In this document: piece by piece, positions 1 to 8,031 of the stretch
How the letters are laid out: each line of letters opens with the position of its first letter
Position numbering within the stretch: the stretch's first letter is position 1
DNA from: a bacterium
GTDB taxonomy: Bacteria; UBP6; UBA1177
Reading direction: 5' to 3'
Assembly (NCBI GenBank): GCA_017538365.1
Contig: JAFYIZ010000031.1
Span: 1 to 49,945, forward strand
Length of the DNA: 49,945 nucleotides
The notes under the pieces: model-generated
What the model saw: the letters and a program-made list of their open reading frames with translations, nothing else
Databases searched by the model: none
What the model was told of the DNA's origin: nothing
Program-made: the position numbers and the translations under genes

Positions 1-1995
1 AACCGAATAATTGAGACAGCTACCAATGCAAAAAACTATTCCCAAAATCAGGACAAGCAATATCTAAAAAATATTGATAAAATCGATTTGCCGCCTGTGT
101 ATAAATGGAAAATAGCCTTTCTTTATTCTGACCGAGAGTTGATTAATTGCTACTCTGTTGATAAATTGAAAGAATTGTTGAAGAATTTGCAACCAAATGC
201 AAAGACCTCAATACCAATTTCGGATTTGCAATTTCAACTCGTCAATATAAAAAAGGAAAATCCGACCAAGTTTAACGAAGCATTTGATTCTTTGTGGTCA
301 AAAGACAACAACAATAAGAATAAAGAGGATAAAACCATGACGAACACAACGACATCAGAACTTGCACAAGAATGTGCTAAACTTCTCATAAACACCAAAA
401 ACTTAATTCTTCATGGAGCCCCAGGAACAGGAAAAACCTATCTTGCCAAAAATGAAATTGTTCCTGAACTTGCCAAATTGTTGGGAGTAAACAAAGACGA
501 TGTTGAAATAGGTTTAGTTCAATTCCATCCAAGCTACGATTATACTGATTTCGTTGAAGGAATCAGACCAACACGAGATGAAAAATTTGAACCAGTGGAT
601 GGAATTTTTAAAAAATTCTGTGAAAAAGCTATTAACAACTCGGAGCATATTCTCAAAACCTCAACAGATGTGAACACAAGTTATTTCAATATATTGGAAA
701 TATTAAAAGATTTCGTGAGTAAGTTTGAGAATAAAATTCCTAAACATTGGTCAAAAAGCATGGAGTTTTTTAAAAATAAATTGAAGACACTTGAATCCTC
801 CACAAATAATATAAATCAGGTAAAAGAGTTATTTTATTTAAAAATAGAATTACTCTGGTTTAGCGAAGAATGTAGCAAAGAATTGAGATCTAATGACAAA
901 CTTAAAACTACCAGTCTGATGATTGACAAGAAGTCTTTTGAAGAAAGTCTTAAAAATTTAAAAGACAAACTCCTAAATTACCTTAACAGCCTTAATTATC
1001 GAAATGATCTTAATACATGTTGGAATTTGTTAATGCAAGAAGTATCCAAACACAACATAAACAATCCTTTAAAAATATATGATTACTACTTCATAAAAGC
1101 TAAAAGAGCACAATCTTTAAAAAAAGTCCGAAAAGAAAATGATGGATATAAAGATATTAACACTACATTTCCCCTTAAAAACATTAATAATGTTTATAAA
1201 GGTAACAGTAAAGGTCGACCTTATAACAGTATTATTGAGTATATGAGCACGCATTATAAACTTAAAACTTATGCTAATGAGCAACTTGAAGATCATGTGT
1301 TTGACGAACCTCCTGAAGAAGCACCCAACCATAGTGTAAATAAAAATCCTTTTATCTTTATTATTGATGAGATCAACCGCGGAGAACTTTCCAAAATTTT
1401 TGGAGAATTGTTCTTTTCCATTGATCCTGAGTATCGTGGCACAAAAGGCGCAATACTTACACAATATGCAAACATGCAAGATAAGCAAAATAAATTTGAT
1501 GAGGCTCTCGGGATCACAGACAGCGATAATTTTGGTCACTTTTTCGTTCCAGAAAATGTCTACATCATCGGCACAATGAACGACATCGACCGCAGTGTCG
1601 AAAGCATGGATCTGGCAATGCGCCGCAGATTCACATTCAAAGAAATAAAGGCAACAGACACTCAGGATTCAATTCTTTCACAATTAGACACAACCATCGA
1701 CAACAACACCGCAAAGAAACGCATGGAAACTTTAAATAAAGCTATTTGGGATGATGACACGAAAACCGGAGAACTCTCCTCTTCTGATTACCACATCGGT
1801 GCAGCATACTTCTTAAAATTGAATAACTTTGAAGGAACGTCTGAAGAAAAATTCCAAAAACTTTGGGAATACAACCTTAAACCTCTTTTGCATGAATATC
1901 TGCGCGATAAAAGCGATATCGAAAATAAATTGAATAAGCTTGAAGAAGCCTACAAAAACCAGAGTGAGCCTAAAGAAAAAGCCGATGAACAATAA
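1..1995 (+). CDS. mcrB: McrB-type AAA+ GTPase of a McrBC restriction system, 5' end outside window
   Basis: Motor subunit of a modification-dependent restriction enzyme; in the family, GTP hydrolysis drives translocation and activates cleavage by McrC. The frame is open from base 1, so the true start lies upstream. In order one sees an N-terminal region (to about base 300) of unrecognised fold, an Asn/Lys-rich hydrophilic linker, Walker A GAPGTGKT (about 415-438), Walker B FIIDEINRG (about 1357-1383) and a GTMNDIDRS...AMRRRF stretch (about 1573-1632). GTMNDIDRS sits where E. coli McrB has its NTAD-containing guanine-recognition motif (family knowledge). About 235 residues of poorly conserved, Lys/Asn-rich sequence are inserted between Walker A and B. 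An in-frame ATG at 337, behind GAGG (325-328), could give a short form without the N-terminal domain. Its stop overlaps the mcrC start. The AT-rich composition differs from the housekeeping genes further right, which suggests transfer. Confidence 0.9.
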   Translation, partial: NRIIETATNAKNYSQNQDKQYLKNIDKIDLPPVYKWKIAFLYSDRELINCYSVDKLKELLKNLQPNAKTSIPISDLQFQLVNIKKENPTKFNEAFDSLWSKDNNNKNKEDKTMTNTTTSELAQECAKLLINTKNLILHGAPGTGKTYLAKNEIVPELAKLLGVNKDDVEIGLVQFHPSYDYTDFVEGIRPTRDEKFEPVDGIFKKFCEKAINNSEHILKTSTDVNTSYFNILEILKDFVSKFENKIPKHWSKSMEFFKNKLKTLESSTNNINQVKELFYLKIELLWFSEECSKELRSNDKLKTTSLMIDKKSFEESLKNLKDKLLNYLNSLNYRNDLNTCWNLLMQEVSKHNINNPLKIYDYYFIKAKRAQSLKKVRKENDGYKDINTTFPLKNINNVYKGNSKGRPYNSIIEYMSTHYKLKTYANEQLEDHVFDEPPEEAPNHSVNKNPFIFIIDEINRGELSKIFGELFFSIDPEYRGTKGAILTQYANMQDKQNKFDEALGITDSDNFGHFFVPENVYIIGTMNDIDRSVESMDLAMRRRFTFKEIKATDTQDSILSQLDTTIDNNTAKKRMETLNKAIWDDDTKTGELSSSDYHIGAAYFLKLNNFEGTSEEKFQKLWEYNLKPLLHEYLRDKSDIENKLNKLEEAYKNQSEPKEKADEQ

Positions 1996-3392
1996 TGTTT
2001 AATATCAAGATAAAAGATAACAATTACAGTGGTTTCAAGCTTACAAATCAAACAGTAAGCAACTTTACCCAAATTACAGATTCAGAAAAAACAAAAGTCA
2101 TCGAAGCCTTAAAGACAATCAGCAATGTTCCGCTAGCAAAATTGGCAAAAGATGGATTCATCGTCTTCCCAAGAAGCAATGCCGCGGAATCCGACCTAGC
2201 TAACCAAGATAAAATCATATCTGTTCAAGACCTCGAATCAGACAATCCAACCATAAAAACTGGCAACATCATGGGATTTTTCACGGTAAACGACACCGTA
2301 CAGATAGAAATACATTCCCGTTTTGACGACTCAGGAAAGCAGTATTTTCTGCATCACATGCTTTCAAAAGTATGCAATATCGCACCGACAAAAGAGTTGA
2401 TCGAGGCAACGAGCAAAAACCCGCTCCACAATTTTGCGGTTTATCTCTTCCCTGCTTTTCTGAAACGCGCATTGGAACAGGGATTGTTCAGAACCTATGT
2501 GACTCGTGAATACAACGATTCCAATATCCGAGGTCCGATAGATTTTCCGCGTCACATCAAACAAAATATGCCTTTTAATGGTAAAATCGCCTATCGGACA
2601 CGCGAATTCAGCAGCAACAATCCGCTGACGCATCTTATACGCCACACTATTGAATTTATTGATGAAAGCCACAACATGCACAGTATTCTTGCCGGAAACG
2701 CAAGAACCGATGTTGCCGCGATCTGTGCCTGCACGGAAAATTACCGCCGCTCGGAACGCACCATAATCATTGCAAAAAATTCAAGACCTATCACCTCGCC
2801 CTTTTATTCTGAATATGAAAATCTGCGCAAACTCTGCCTGATGATTCTGAACCGCGAAAAACATTCCTACACATCGAACGACACTCAAATAAACGGAATT
2901 ATCTTTGACGTAGCATCACTCTGGGAAGATTATCTTGCAACTCTTTTTGCGCCGAAAGGTTTCCTACACCCAAAAAACAGAGAACGTTTAGGTGGAATAA
3001 GGATGTTTGACAATAGCAACACATCTGAAGATCCAGAACTTACCTTTGATAAAAACTACCGAAAAATCTATCCCGATTTTTACAAACCAAATAAAGATGA
3101 CAAGTCTCAGGATGGATTTATTCTGGATGCAAAATATAAACATTTGCAGAATGGTGTCGGACGCGAAGATTTATTCCAAGTCGTAACTTATATGCATACG
3201 ATGAAGATTAACAGCGGAGGATTTATTTATCCTGCTAATTTTCCAGATTTCCGAAATTTAAAACTTGCGAACGATGGCGGAATTATAAAAATCTGCGGCA
3301 TGAAAATCCCGACCAATAAAGACAAATTTGATGATTTCTGCGAAGAGATGAAAGATCAAGAAAATCAGTTGTTTAACAGAATAGAAATCTAA
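1995..3392 (+). CDS. mcrC: McrC endonuclease subunit of McrBC restriction system
   Basis: Nuclease partner of McrB, 465 residues. The start ATG overlaps the mcrB stop by one base (TAATG), so the two are translationally coupled and presumably made in fixed ratio. The C-terminal half carries a PD-(D/E)xK nuclease signature: YPDFYKP (from about 3071) followed by LDAKYK (from about 3124), the Asp and the Asp-x-Lys pair expected to bind metal. The N-terminal half has the GFFTVNDTVQIEIHSRF-type strand pattern common to McrC proteins. Length is in the range of longer McrC homologues (E. coli McrC is about 350). No DNA methyltransferase gene is next to it, as expected of a type IV system that cuts modified DNA. 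Gene assignment is firm; the modification recognised cannot be read from sequence. Confidence 0.9.
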   Translation: MFNIKIKDNNYSGFKLTNQTVSNFTQITDSEKTKVIEALKTISNVPLAKLAKDGFIVFPRSNAAESDLANQDKIISVQDLESDNPTIKTGNIMGFFTVNDTVQIEIHSRFDDSGKQYFLHHMLSKVCNIAPTKELIEATSKNPLHNFAVYLFPAFLKRALEQGLFRTYVTREYNDSNIRGPIDFPRHIKQNMPFNGKIAYRTREFSSNNPLTHLIRHTIEFIDESHNMHSILAGNARTDVAAICACTENYRRSERTIIIAKNSRPITSPFYSEYENLRKLCLMILNREKHSYTSNDTQINGIIFDVASLWEDYLATLFAPKGFLHPKNRERLGGIRMFDNSNTSEDPELTFDKNYRKIYPDFYKPNKDDKSQDGFILDAKYKHLQNGVGREDLFQVVTYMHTMKINSGGFIYPANFPDFRNLKLANDGGIIKICGMKIPTNKDKFDDFCEEMKDQENQLFNRIEI

Positions 3393-3479
3393 CTTCACCC
3401 TAAAAAAATCCCCCAAAAAACGCCACTAAAGTCATCTGATTTTATGTCGAGTTAAATTCAGGTTTGAGGGAAATGCTTA

Positions 3480-3503
3480 AAAGTGGTCGAATTTGACCAC
3501 TTT
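3480..3503. terminator. Hairpin between convergent mcrC and mazF
   Basis: Perfect 9-bp inverted repeat AAAGTGGTC / GACCACTTT with a 6-base loop, located between the convergent mcrC and mazF ends. There is no good T-run on either side, so it is a weak candidate for a bidirectional terminator; it may instead simply stabilise mRNA ends. Confidence 0.4.
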
Positions 3504-3514
3504 GGAGAAAAATT

Positions 3515-3853
3515 CTATTCCATCATAAGTTTTATATTTTCAATAGCACTGTCGATTTCCTCGTCGGATGCTTTTTCGATGAAACTGCAATTCCGTTGAA
3601 TCCAATCAAGATTTTTTACCTGATCGCTCAAAATGCAGCCATTGATGGAATGATTTTCAAGAATAATTTCAAATGGATAGCCTTTTATATGGCTCGTAAC
3701 GGGACAAAACAGGGCAAGTCCGGTTTTCTGATTGTATTTCTGCAGAGAAACACATATCGCGGGGCGGCGGCCTTTCTGCTCATGTCCCACCTGCGGATCA
3801 AAATCAAGCCAGACAAGATCACCTTTTTCGGGAACATAATCCGATCTTACCAT
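3515..3853 (-). CDS. mazF: MazF/PemK-type endoribonuclease toxin
   Basis: Toxin of a type II toxin-antitoxin pair; family members cleave single-stranded RNA at short sequence motifs. The protein begins MVRSDYVPEKGDLVW and shows the family hallmarks GDLVWLDFDPQVGHEQKGRRP (the RP loop), CPVTS and GYPFE. An earlier in-frame start at 3874 exists, but the ATG at 3853 fits best: it overlaps the mazE stop by 7 bases, the usual antitoxin-then-toxin coupling, and gives 112 residues, the normal MazF length. It lies convergent to mcrC in the same AT-rich island. Likely repressed by the MazE-MazF complex at the operator upstream of mazE. Confidence 0.9.
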   Translation of the reverse strand: MVRSDYVPEKGDLVWLDFDPQVGHEQKGRRPAICVSLQKYNQKTGLALFCPVTSHIKGYPFEIILENHSINGCILSDQVKNLDWIQRNCSFIEKASDEEIDSAIENIKLMME

Positions 3854-4080
3854 TCTTCTTTCCCCACTGCGCAACCGGTTGAAATTTCAGAATGAATGTT
3901 TTCATCCGTTACCAAAGCAAGCATATCATCGAGAGATTTTTTCTTGGGAATAATAACCATCCTTCCTTTTTCTACAATTACTTCGACTTTGCTACCGTTC
4001 TGGACATCGTTGTCTTTCGCCCAAATCGAAGGAATCCTAAAACCAAGGCTGTTGCCCCATTTTTGAACTACTACCTGCAT
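3847..4080 (-). CDS. mazE: MazE-type AbrB-fold antitoxin
   Basis: Antitoxin and DNA-binding autorepressor for the adjacent MazF. The N-terminus MQVVVQKWGNSLGFRIP is the SpoVT/AbrB swapped-hairpin domain typical of MazE, followed by KVEVIVEKGRMVIIP; the acidic C-terminal tail is expected to wrap the toxin. The start at 4080 is chosen over an upstream codon at 4107 because it is directly preceded by a strong GGAGGT ribosome site and because 4107 falls inside the -10 element. Length 77 residues, normal for the family. First gene of the mazEF operon. Confidence 0.88.
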   Translation of the reverse strand: MQVVVQKWGNSLGFRIPSIWAKDNDVQNGSKVEVIVEKGRMVIIPKKKSLDDMLALVTDENIHSEISTGCAVGKEEW

Positions 4081-4106
4081 GATCCACCTCCATTCAAAAC
4101 CTGGCA

Positions 4107-4135
4107 AGTATATACAATGTATATCTGATTGTCAA
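4107..4135 (-). promoter_or_regulatory. mazEF promoter with embedded operator palindrome
   Basis: Read on the minus strand: perfect -35 TTGACA (4135-4130), 17-bp spacer, -10 TATACT (4112-4107). The spacer and -10 contain a perfect inverted repeat ATATACA-A-TGTATAT (4110-4124), placed where bound repressor would block RNA polymerase. This is the standard layout of an autoregulated toxin-antitoxin operon. Transcription would begin near 4100, giving a leader of about 20 bases. Confidence 0.75.
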
Positions 4136-4234
4136 GTGAAAAAAGAATCGATCAAACAACAAAAAATATTCTAAGAACCAATTTGCAAAAGTCAAATTAT
4201 TTTCAAATTTTTTATTCAAAAACAATGTTTTAAT

Positions 4235-4262
4235 TTGATATTTATTTGAAAATATTTATTAT
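4235..4262 (+). promoter_or_regulatory. Candidate promoter of the ORF6N gene
   Basis: TTGATA (4235-4240), 16-bp spacer, TATTAT (4257-4262), then a leader of about 26 bases to AGAGGA and the ATG at 4295. The surrounding 4140-4290 is very AT-rich, so chance matches are likely; the 16-bp spacing agrees with other promoters in this window. Confidence 0.45.
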
Positions 4263-4294
4263 CAACTTGCAACATGTTTATTTAGAGGAACAAA

Positions 4295-5194
4295 ATGGAA
4301 AATAAAATCTTAGCGCCGCAAATAAAAATCGAGGACAAAATCCTGATAATCCGCGGCCAGCATGTGATGATTGACCGCGATTTGGCAGAACTATACGGAG
4401 TTGAGACAAAAAGGCTTAATGAGCAAGTTCGCAGAAACATTGAAAGATTTCCAGAACACTTTATGTTTCAACTTACAAAAGAAGAAACTTTGTTGTTTGA
4501 CACACGTTCAAAGTCGCAAATTGCGACTTTGAACGCAAAAGGAAATTTTCGAGGAACAAATGTTAAAAAACTTCCTTATGCCTTTACGGAACAGGGTGTT
4601 GCAATGCTTGCTTCTGTGCTGAAAAGCGACACTGCGGTGCAAACAAGTATAATGATTATGGATGCTTTTGTCGCTCTGCGTCATTTTCTGCAGAACAATT
4701 CGGAAATTTTCACGGAAATCAATTACTTAAAAAGACATGTCGTTGAATCAGACAAACGTATTGATGAACTTTTCGACAAAATGGATAGATACAAGATTGA
4801 ATACAGGCAGGGAATCTTTTTCAAAGGGCAGATTTTCGATGCCTACGCAAAATTCGAGTCATTTATCGCAGAAGCTGAGAAAGAAATTGTTTTGATTGAC
4901 AATTATGTTGATCTGTCTGTTTTGGAAAGGCTCTCTAAAAAGCAGAAAAATGTGAAAGTTACTATTTATACCCATCCGAAGACTGAAATATCGGCTTTGG
5001 ATATTCAAAAATTCAACGAGCAATATCCGTCAGTTACGCTGAAATATACAGAAAACATCCATGACAGATTTTTGATAATAGACAGTAAGATGCTTTACCA
5101 CATCGGAGCATCACTAAAAGATCTGGCAAAAAAATGCTTCGGTTTCGAGATCATGAATTCATCGTGGATTACTGAAATTCTGCGGAATTTGTAA
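4295..5194 (+). CDS. ORF6N-domain protein with phospholipase-D-like C-terminal region
   Basis: 299 residues. The N-terminal about 130 residues match the ORF6N domain found in phage and mobile-element proteins: IRGQHVMIDRDLAELYGVETKRLNEQVRRN, RFPEHFMFQL and LPYAFTEQGVAMLASVL are diagnostic. Its biochemical role is unproven; DNA binding is suspected for the family. After a charged helical stretch (about 145-170), the C-terminal part reads IFDAYAKFESFIAEAEKEIVLIDNY and later HDRFLIID, resembling half of a phospholipase-D-like fold in which the HxK motif is HxR. That second assignment is inference. ATG 4295 follows AGAGGA. Flanked by mazEF and a WYL regulator gene, it extends the defence/mobile island. 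The coding region contains a perfect 31-base palindrome (4505-4535). Confidence 0.8.
   Translation: MENKILAPQIKIEDKILIIRGQHVMIDRDLAELYGVETKRLNEQVRRNIERFPEHFMFQLTKEETLLFDTRSKSQIATLNAKGNFRGTNVKKLPYAFTEQGVAMLASVLKSDTAVQTSIMIMDAFVALRHFLQNNSEIFTEINYLKRHVVESDKRIDELFDKMDRYKIEYRQGIFFKGQIFDAYAKFESFIAEAEKEIVLIDNYVDLSVLERLSKKQKNVKVTIYTHPKTEISALDIQKFNEQYPSVTLKYTENIHDRFLIIDSKMLYHIGASLKDLAKKCFGFEIMNSSWITEILRNL
4505..4535. repeat. Perfect 31-base palindrome inside the ORF6N gene
   Basis: Two 15-base arms, CGTTCAAAGTCGCAA and TTGCGACTTTGAACG, separated by one A. It lies in frame within the coding region (protein stretch TRSKSQIATLN). Such a long perfect palindrome in coding sequence would form a strong mRNA hairpin or a protein-binding site; function unknown. 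Confidence 0.9.
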
Positions 5195-5261
5195 TTTTCT
5201 TTGAAAAAAACTCTCCGTTGAAATAATAACTGCTGATCTACACTGTTTTTTGGAGAGCAAA

Positions 5262-6227
5262 ATGGCGAATTTGGAAAGAATTGCTTACATGAATCACCGT
5301 ATCAAGACACACGGTTTTGTGACGCGGCAGGAAGTTGCGGAACGCTTTGAAGTCCACATCGACACGGTCCTTCGGGATATCGGGTATATGCGCGACTACC
5401 TTTCCGCACCGATAAAATACAGCCGTGAGCTTGGCGGATATGTTTACGATTCGCCTTTCGAAATGCTTTTCGATTCGTTCGATGACGCTGTTTTCTACTA
5501 TATTTTCGTTAGTCAGCTGAGTAATTCGATGAATCTGAACGGCATTCCTTATGTGCCCGTTATTTCTAAAGAAATTCTTTCCAAAATTTCAAGCTACATC
5601 CCTGCGGAATTTGATGAGCTGCTTGATAAGATCTCTTACGATTCTTCCGATTTTGACACTATGGATCTTACCAATTTCAGAAATATTCTGGAATCTCTGC
5701 TTATGAAAGTGCGCCTTGAAATAAAGTATCTCGATTCAAAGGGAGACGTGACTTCAAGAGCGATAGAGCCGATAAGACTCATAAATTATTCGGGAAAATG
5801 GTATCTTTTGGCTTATTGCCACAAACGTAGAGGGCTTCGCGAATTCCTTGTTTCGCGCTTTACGGAAAGCAGGATAACGGAAGAACCTTTTTCCGAGATC
5901 TACACAAAATCGGAGATCGACAGATTCGTCGGAAGCGTCTTCGGAATATACCCGTCGGAAAAATCGGAAACGGCAACCATCCGCATTTATGAACCTGCCT
6001 CCTATTTTTTTCTGAAGCAGAAATGGCATAAAGACCAGACCATGAAAGAGACGGTCGTTGACGGGAAAAAATGTCTTGAGATCACTCTTCCGATCGGAGA
6101 ATACCACTATGAGATAATCGCCCGGGTCATGAGATATTCGCCCGAATGCGAGATCGTTTCTCCCCCGGCACTGCGCAAAGAGTGGCTTGACCACATAAAA
6201 AAGATCTACGAAAAATTCTGCAGATAG
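5262..6227 (+). CDS. WYL-domain transcriptional regulator (HTH + WYL)
   Basis: 321 residues. The N-terminus (MANLERIAYMNHRIKTHGFVTRQEVAERFEVHIDTVLRDIGYMRD, residues about 1-45) is a DeoR/HTH_11-type winged helix. A helical middle follows and then a WYL domain; the literal WYL tripeptide occurs in GKWYLLAYC (about residue 180), with REFLVSRF after it. WYL domains sense ligands, probably nucleic acids or nucleotides, and such regulators often sit beside defence genes. The ATG at 5262 is preferred over a TTG at 5250 because GGAGAG lies just ahead of it. Separate transcription unit between the ORF6N gene and the sugar mutase; its target is not evident from sequence. Confidence 0.85.
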   Translation: MANLERIAYMNHRIKTHGFVTRQEVAERFEVHIDTVLRDIGYMRDYLSAPIKYSRELGGYVYDSPFEMLFDSFDDAVFYYIFVSQLSNSMNLNGIPYVPVISKEILSKISSYIPAEFDELLDKISYDSSDFDTMDLTNFRNILESLLMKVRLEIKYLDSKGDVTSRAIEPIRLINYSGKWYLLAYCHKRRGLREFLVSRFTESRITEEPFSEIYTKSEIDRFVGSVFGIYPSEKSETATIRIYEPASYFFLKQKWHKDQTMKETVVDGKKCLEITLPIGEYHYEIIARVMRYSPECEIVSPPALRKEWLDHIKKIYEKFCR

Positions 6228-6278
6228 AATGCTTCATCAAAACTTTTCATAAAAATCGTATTTTCAGGCGTTTACAAC

Positions 6279-6306
6279 TTTCAAAAAAAATATTTTCTGC
6301 TAAAAT
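6279..6306 (+). promoter_or_regulatory. Candidate promoter of the sugar mutase gene
   Basis: Good -10 TAAAAT (6301-6306) followed by ACCGCGG, a CG-rich discriminator also seen at 23127 and 36123. The -35 at 16-bp spacing is poor (TTTCAA, 6279-6284). Confidence 0.45.
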
Positions 6307-6343
6307 ACCGCGGTTTTTTTAAAGACTTTTTGCGGAGAAAAAG

Positions 6344-7717
6344 ATGAAAATCAACAGAACAATTTTCAGACAGTATGATGTCAGAGGCTATGTAAACATT
6401 GATTTGACTGATGATTTTGCCTACAATCTGGCGCGCGGATGTGCAAGTTTCTACAAGAAAAAACTTCCGACTTTCAAGACGGTTTCTATCGGTCACGACG
6501 CAAGACTGAGCTCGCCATCATTCGCGGCTGCTATGATAAAAGGTTTCAACGACAGCGGTATCGATACTGTTTTTCTCGGCATGATCCCGACGGGGCTCTG
6601 CTATTTTTCGATGTTCAATATCGATGTTCAGGGCGCGGTCATGATCACTGGAAGCCACAATCCGCCTGAATACAACGGCTTTAAAGTCAATCTCATCGAC
6701 CTTCCGGTTTACGGTGACGGAATCCAGGAAATTGCCGACATCATGGAAGCGGACGACTTCCTCAATCCTGAAAAGAAGGGAACAAACACCACTTACAACA
6801 TCATTCCCGATTTCGAAAAGTTCATTTTTAAGACGATACACATCGAACACCCTGAAAAAATCAAACTCGTAGTTGACGCGGGAAACGGCGTCGGCGGCTT
6901 TGTCGCAGTTCCCATCATGCGCAAAATGGGGCTCAACGTAATCAGTATTTTCGAAGAGCCCGACGGCAGATTCCCGAACCATCACCCCGATCCGACAGTC
7001 GAGGCTTACATCCAGAAGATGATTGCGGCAGTCAAGGAAAACGGTGCTGATCTCGGTATCGGTTTTGACGGCGACGCAGACAGGATCGGAATCGTTGACA
7101 GAAACGGAAAAATCATCTGGGGAGACAAAATCCTCAATATTTTCGCAAGAAGCGTCCTCGAAGAAGTTCCGGGTGCGGCTATCGTAGGAGACGTAAAGTG
7201 CAGCAAAACCCTTTACGACGACATCGCGGCTCACGGCGGCAAACCGGTAATGTGGAAGGCGGGACACTCGCTCATCAAAGCGAAAATGAAAGAGATCGGA
7301 GCTGCTTTCGGCGGAGAAATGAGCGGGCACGTTTTCTTCAAACAGCGCTTCTTCGGCTACGACTGCGCAATCTATTCGGCATTCAGAATGCTTGAAATAA
7401 TCGGAAAACACGGAGCAGATTTCGACAAACTTCTCGAAGGGATCCCCGAAACTTTCTCGACACCCGAACTCAGGATCGAAGTCGATGAGACCAAAAAGTT
7501 CAAGATCGTTGAAAATGTTGTCAATTTCTTCAAAAACGGCGGCTACGAAGTAAACGACATCGACGGCGTCAGAGTCACTTTCAAAGACGGCTGGGGACTC
7601 ATGCGCCCGAGCAACACGCAGAATGTCATCGTTATGAGAGTAGAAGCCGAAACACCCGAAAGAATGGCTGAAATCAAAAAACTTCTTGAAGACAAACTCA
7701 ACGAATTCAACAAGTAA
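6344..7717 (+). CDS. Phosphomannomutase/phosphoglucomutase (AlgC-like)
   Basis: 457 residues, the usual length of the alpha-D-phosphohexomutase family. It interconverts hexose 1- and 6-phosphates through a phosphoserine, supplying GDP-mannose or UDP-glucose precursors for polysaccharide. Visible motifs: active-site loop ITGSHNPPEYNGFK with Ser104, metal loop GFDGDADR with Asp242/244/246, sugar-binding GEMSGH, and the C-terminal phosphate-binding loop RPSNTQ. Starts IFRQYDVRG as AlgC-type enzymes do. ATG 6344 follows GCGGAGA. Sugar preference (mannose or glucose) cannot be settled. It stands alone on the plus strand, but UDP-glucuronate decarboxylase lies nearby, consistent with a shared role in surface sugars. 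Confidence 0.92.
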   Translation: MKINRTIFRQYDVRGYVNIDLTDDFAYNLARGCASFYKKKLPTFKTVSIGHDARLSSPSFAAAMIKGFNDSGIDTVFLGMIPTGLCYFSMFNIDVQGAVMITGSHNPPEYNGFKVNLIDLPVYGDGIQEIADIMEADDFLNPEKKGTNTTYNIIPDFEKFIFKTIHIEHPEKIKLVVDAGNGVGGFVAVPIMRKMGLNVISIFEEPDGRFPNHHPDPTVEAYIQKMIAAVKENGADLGIGFDGDADRIGIVDRNGKIIWGDKILNIFARSVLEEVPGAAIVGDVKCSKTLYDDIAAHGGKPVMWKAGHSLIKAKMKEIGAAFGGEMSGHVFFKQRFFGYDCAIYSAFRMLEIIGKHGADFDKLLEGIPETFSTPELRIEVDETKKFKIVENVVNFFKNGGYEVNDIDGVRVTFKDGWGLMRPSNTQNVIVMRVEAETPERMAEIKKLLEDKLNEFNK

Positions 7718-7749
7718 CAGACAAACTCAGCTGACAAAACGACATCGGA

Positions 7750-7797
7750 TGTCGGTGTAAATGTCGGTGTAAGTGTCGGTGTAAATCGGTGCCGACA
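7750..7797. repeat. 12-bp tandem repeat after the mutase gene
   Basis: Three copies of GTCGGTGTAA(A/G)T (7751-7786) plus a partial copy. The unit's TGTCGG pairs with CCGACA at 7792-7797, so alternative hairpins can form from any copy. There is no clear T-run, so it is not a classical terminator. The rest of 7798-8031 is very AT-rich and shows no gene. Confidence 0.75.
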
Positions 7798-7960
7798 AAA
7801 ACGGTCATTGGGAAATACAAGACTGAAAATCGACATATCCTAATTAAATTTTCAACCAAACAATACTTTTAAAAAGAATATTTCTTTCTGATTTGAAATT
7901 TTTATTTTCCAATATTTTCATATATTTAAATAAATTTCTCAAATTTTTGTTAAAATTTTA

Positions 7961-7988
7961 TTGACAAATTCAAAATTTTCAATTAGAT
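7961..7988 (+). promoter_or_regulatory. Candidate promoter of the small Cys-rich gene
   Basis: Perfect TTGACA (7961-7966), 16-bp spacer, weak TTAGAT (7983-7988) in an AT-rich leader. Leader of about 40 bases to the ATG at 8032. Confidence 0.4.
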
Positions 7989-8031
7989 ATTTTCTGCAAT
8001 TTTGTTAATTTTTTAAATTGGAGTGTTTGCT

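Noticed and set aside
1-5194. Complete restriction-modification or novel multi-gene defence system
   Set aside because: mcrB, mcrC and mazEF are recognised families; no methyltransferase or additional effector is visible, and the left boundary is outside the window.
5201-5245. Promoter for the WYL regulator gene
   Set aside because: TTGAAA occurs at 5201 and 5218 but neither has a good -10 at 16 or 17 bp (best is TACACT at 15 bp).
6518-7411. Long open frame (297 codons) antisense to the sugar mutase gene
   Set aside because: Produced by codon bias of the real gene; translation is low-information, with no start signal or family motif. Similar antisense frames at 10859-11647, 11663-12307, 21871-22584 and 44156-44830 were dropped for the same reason.
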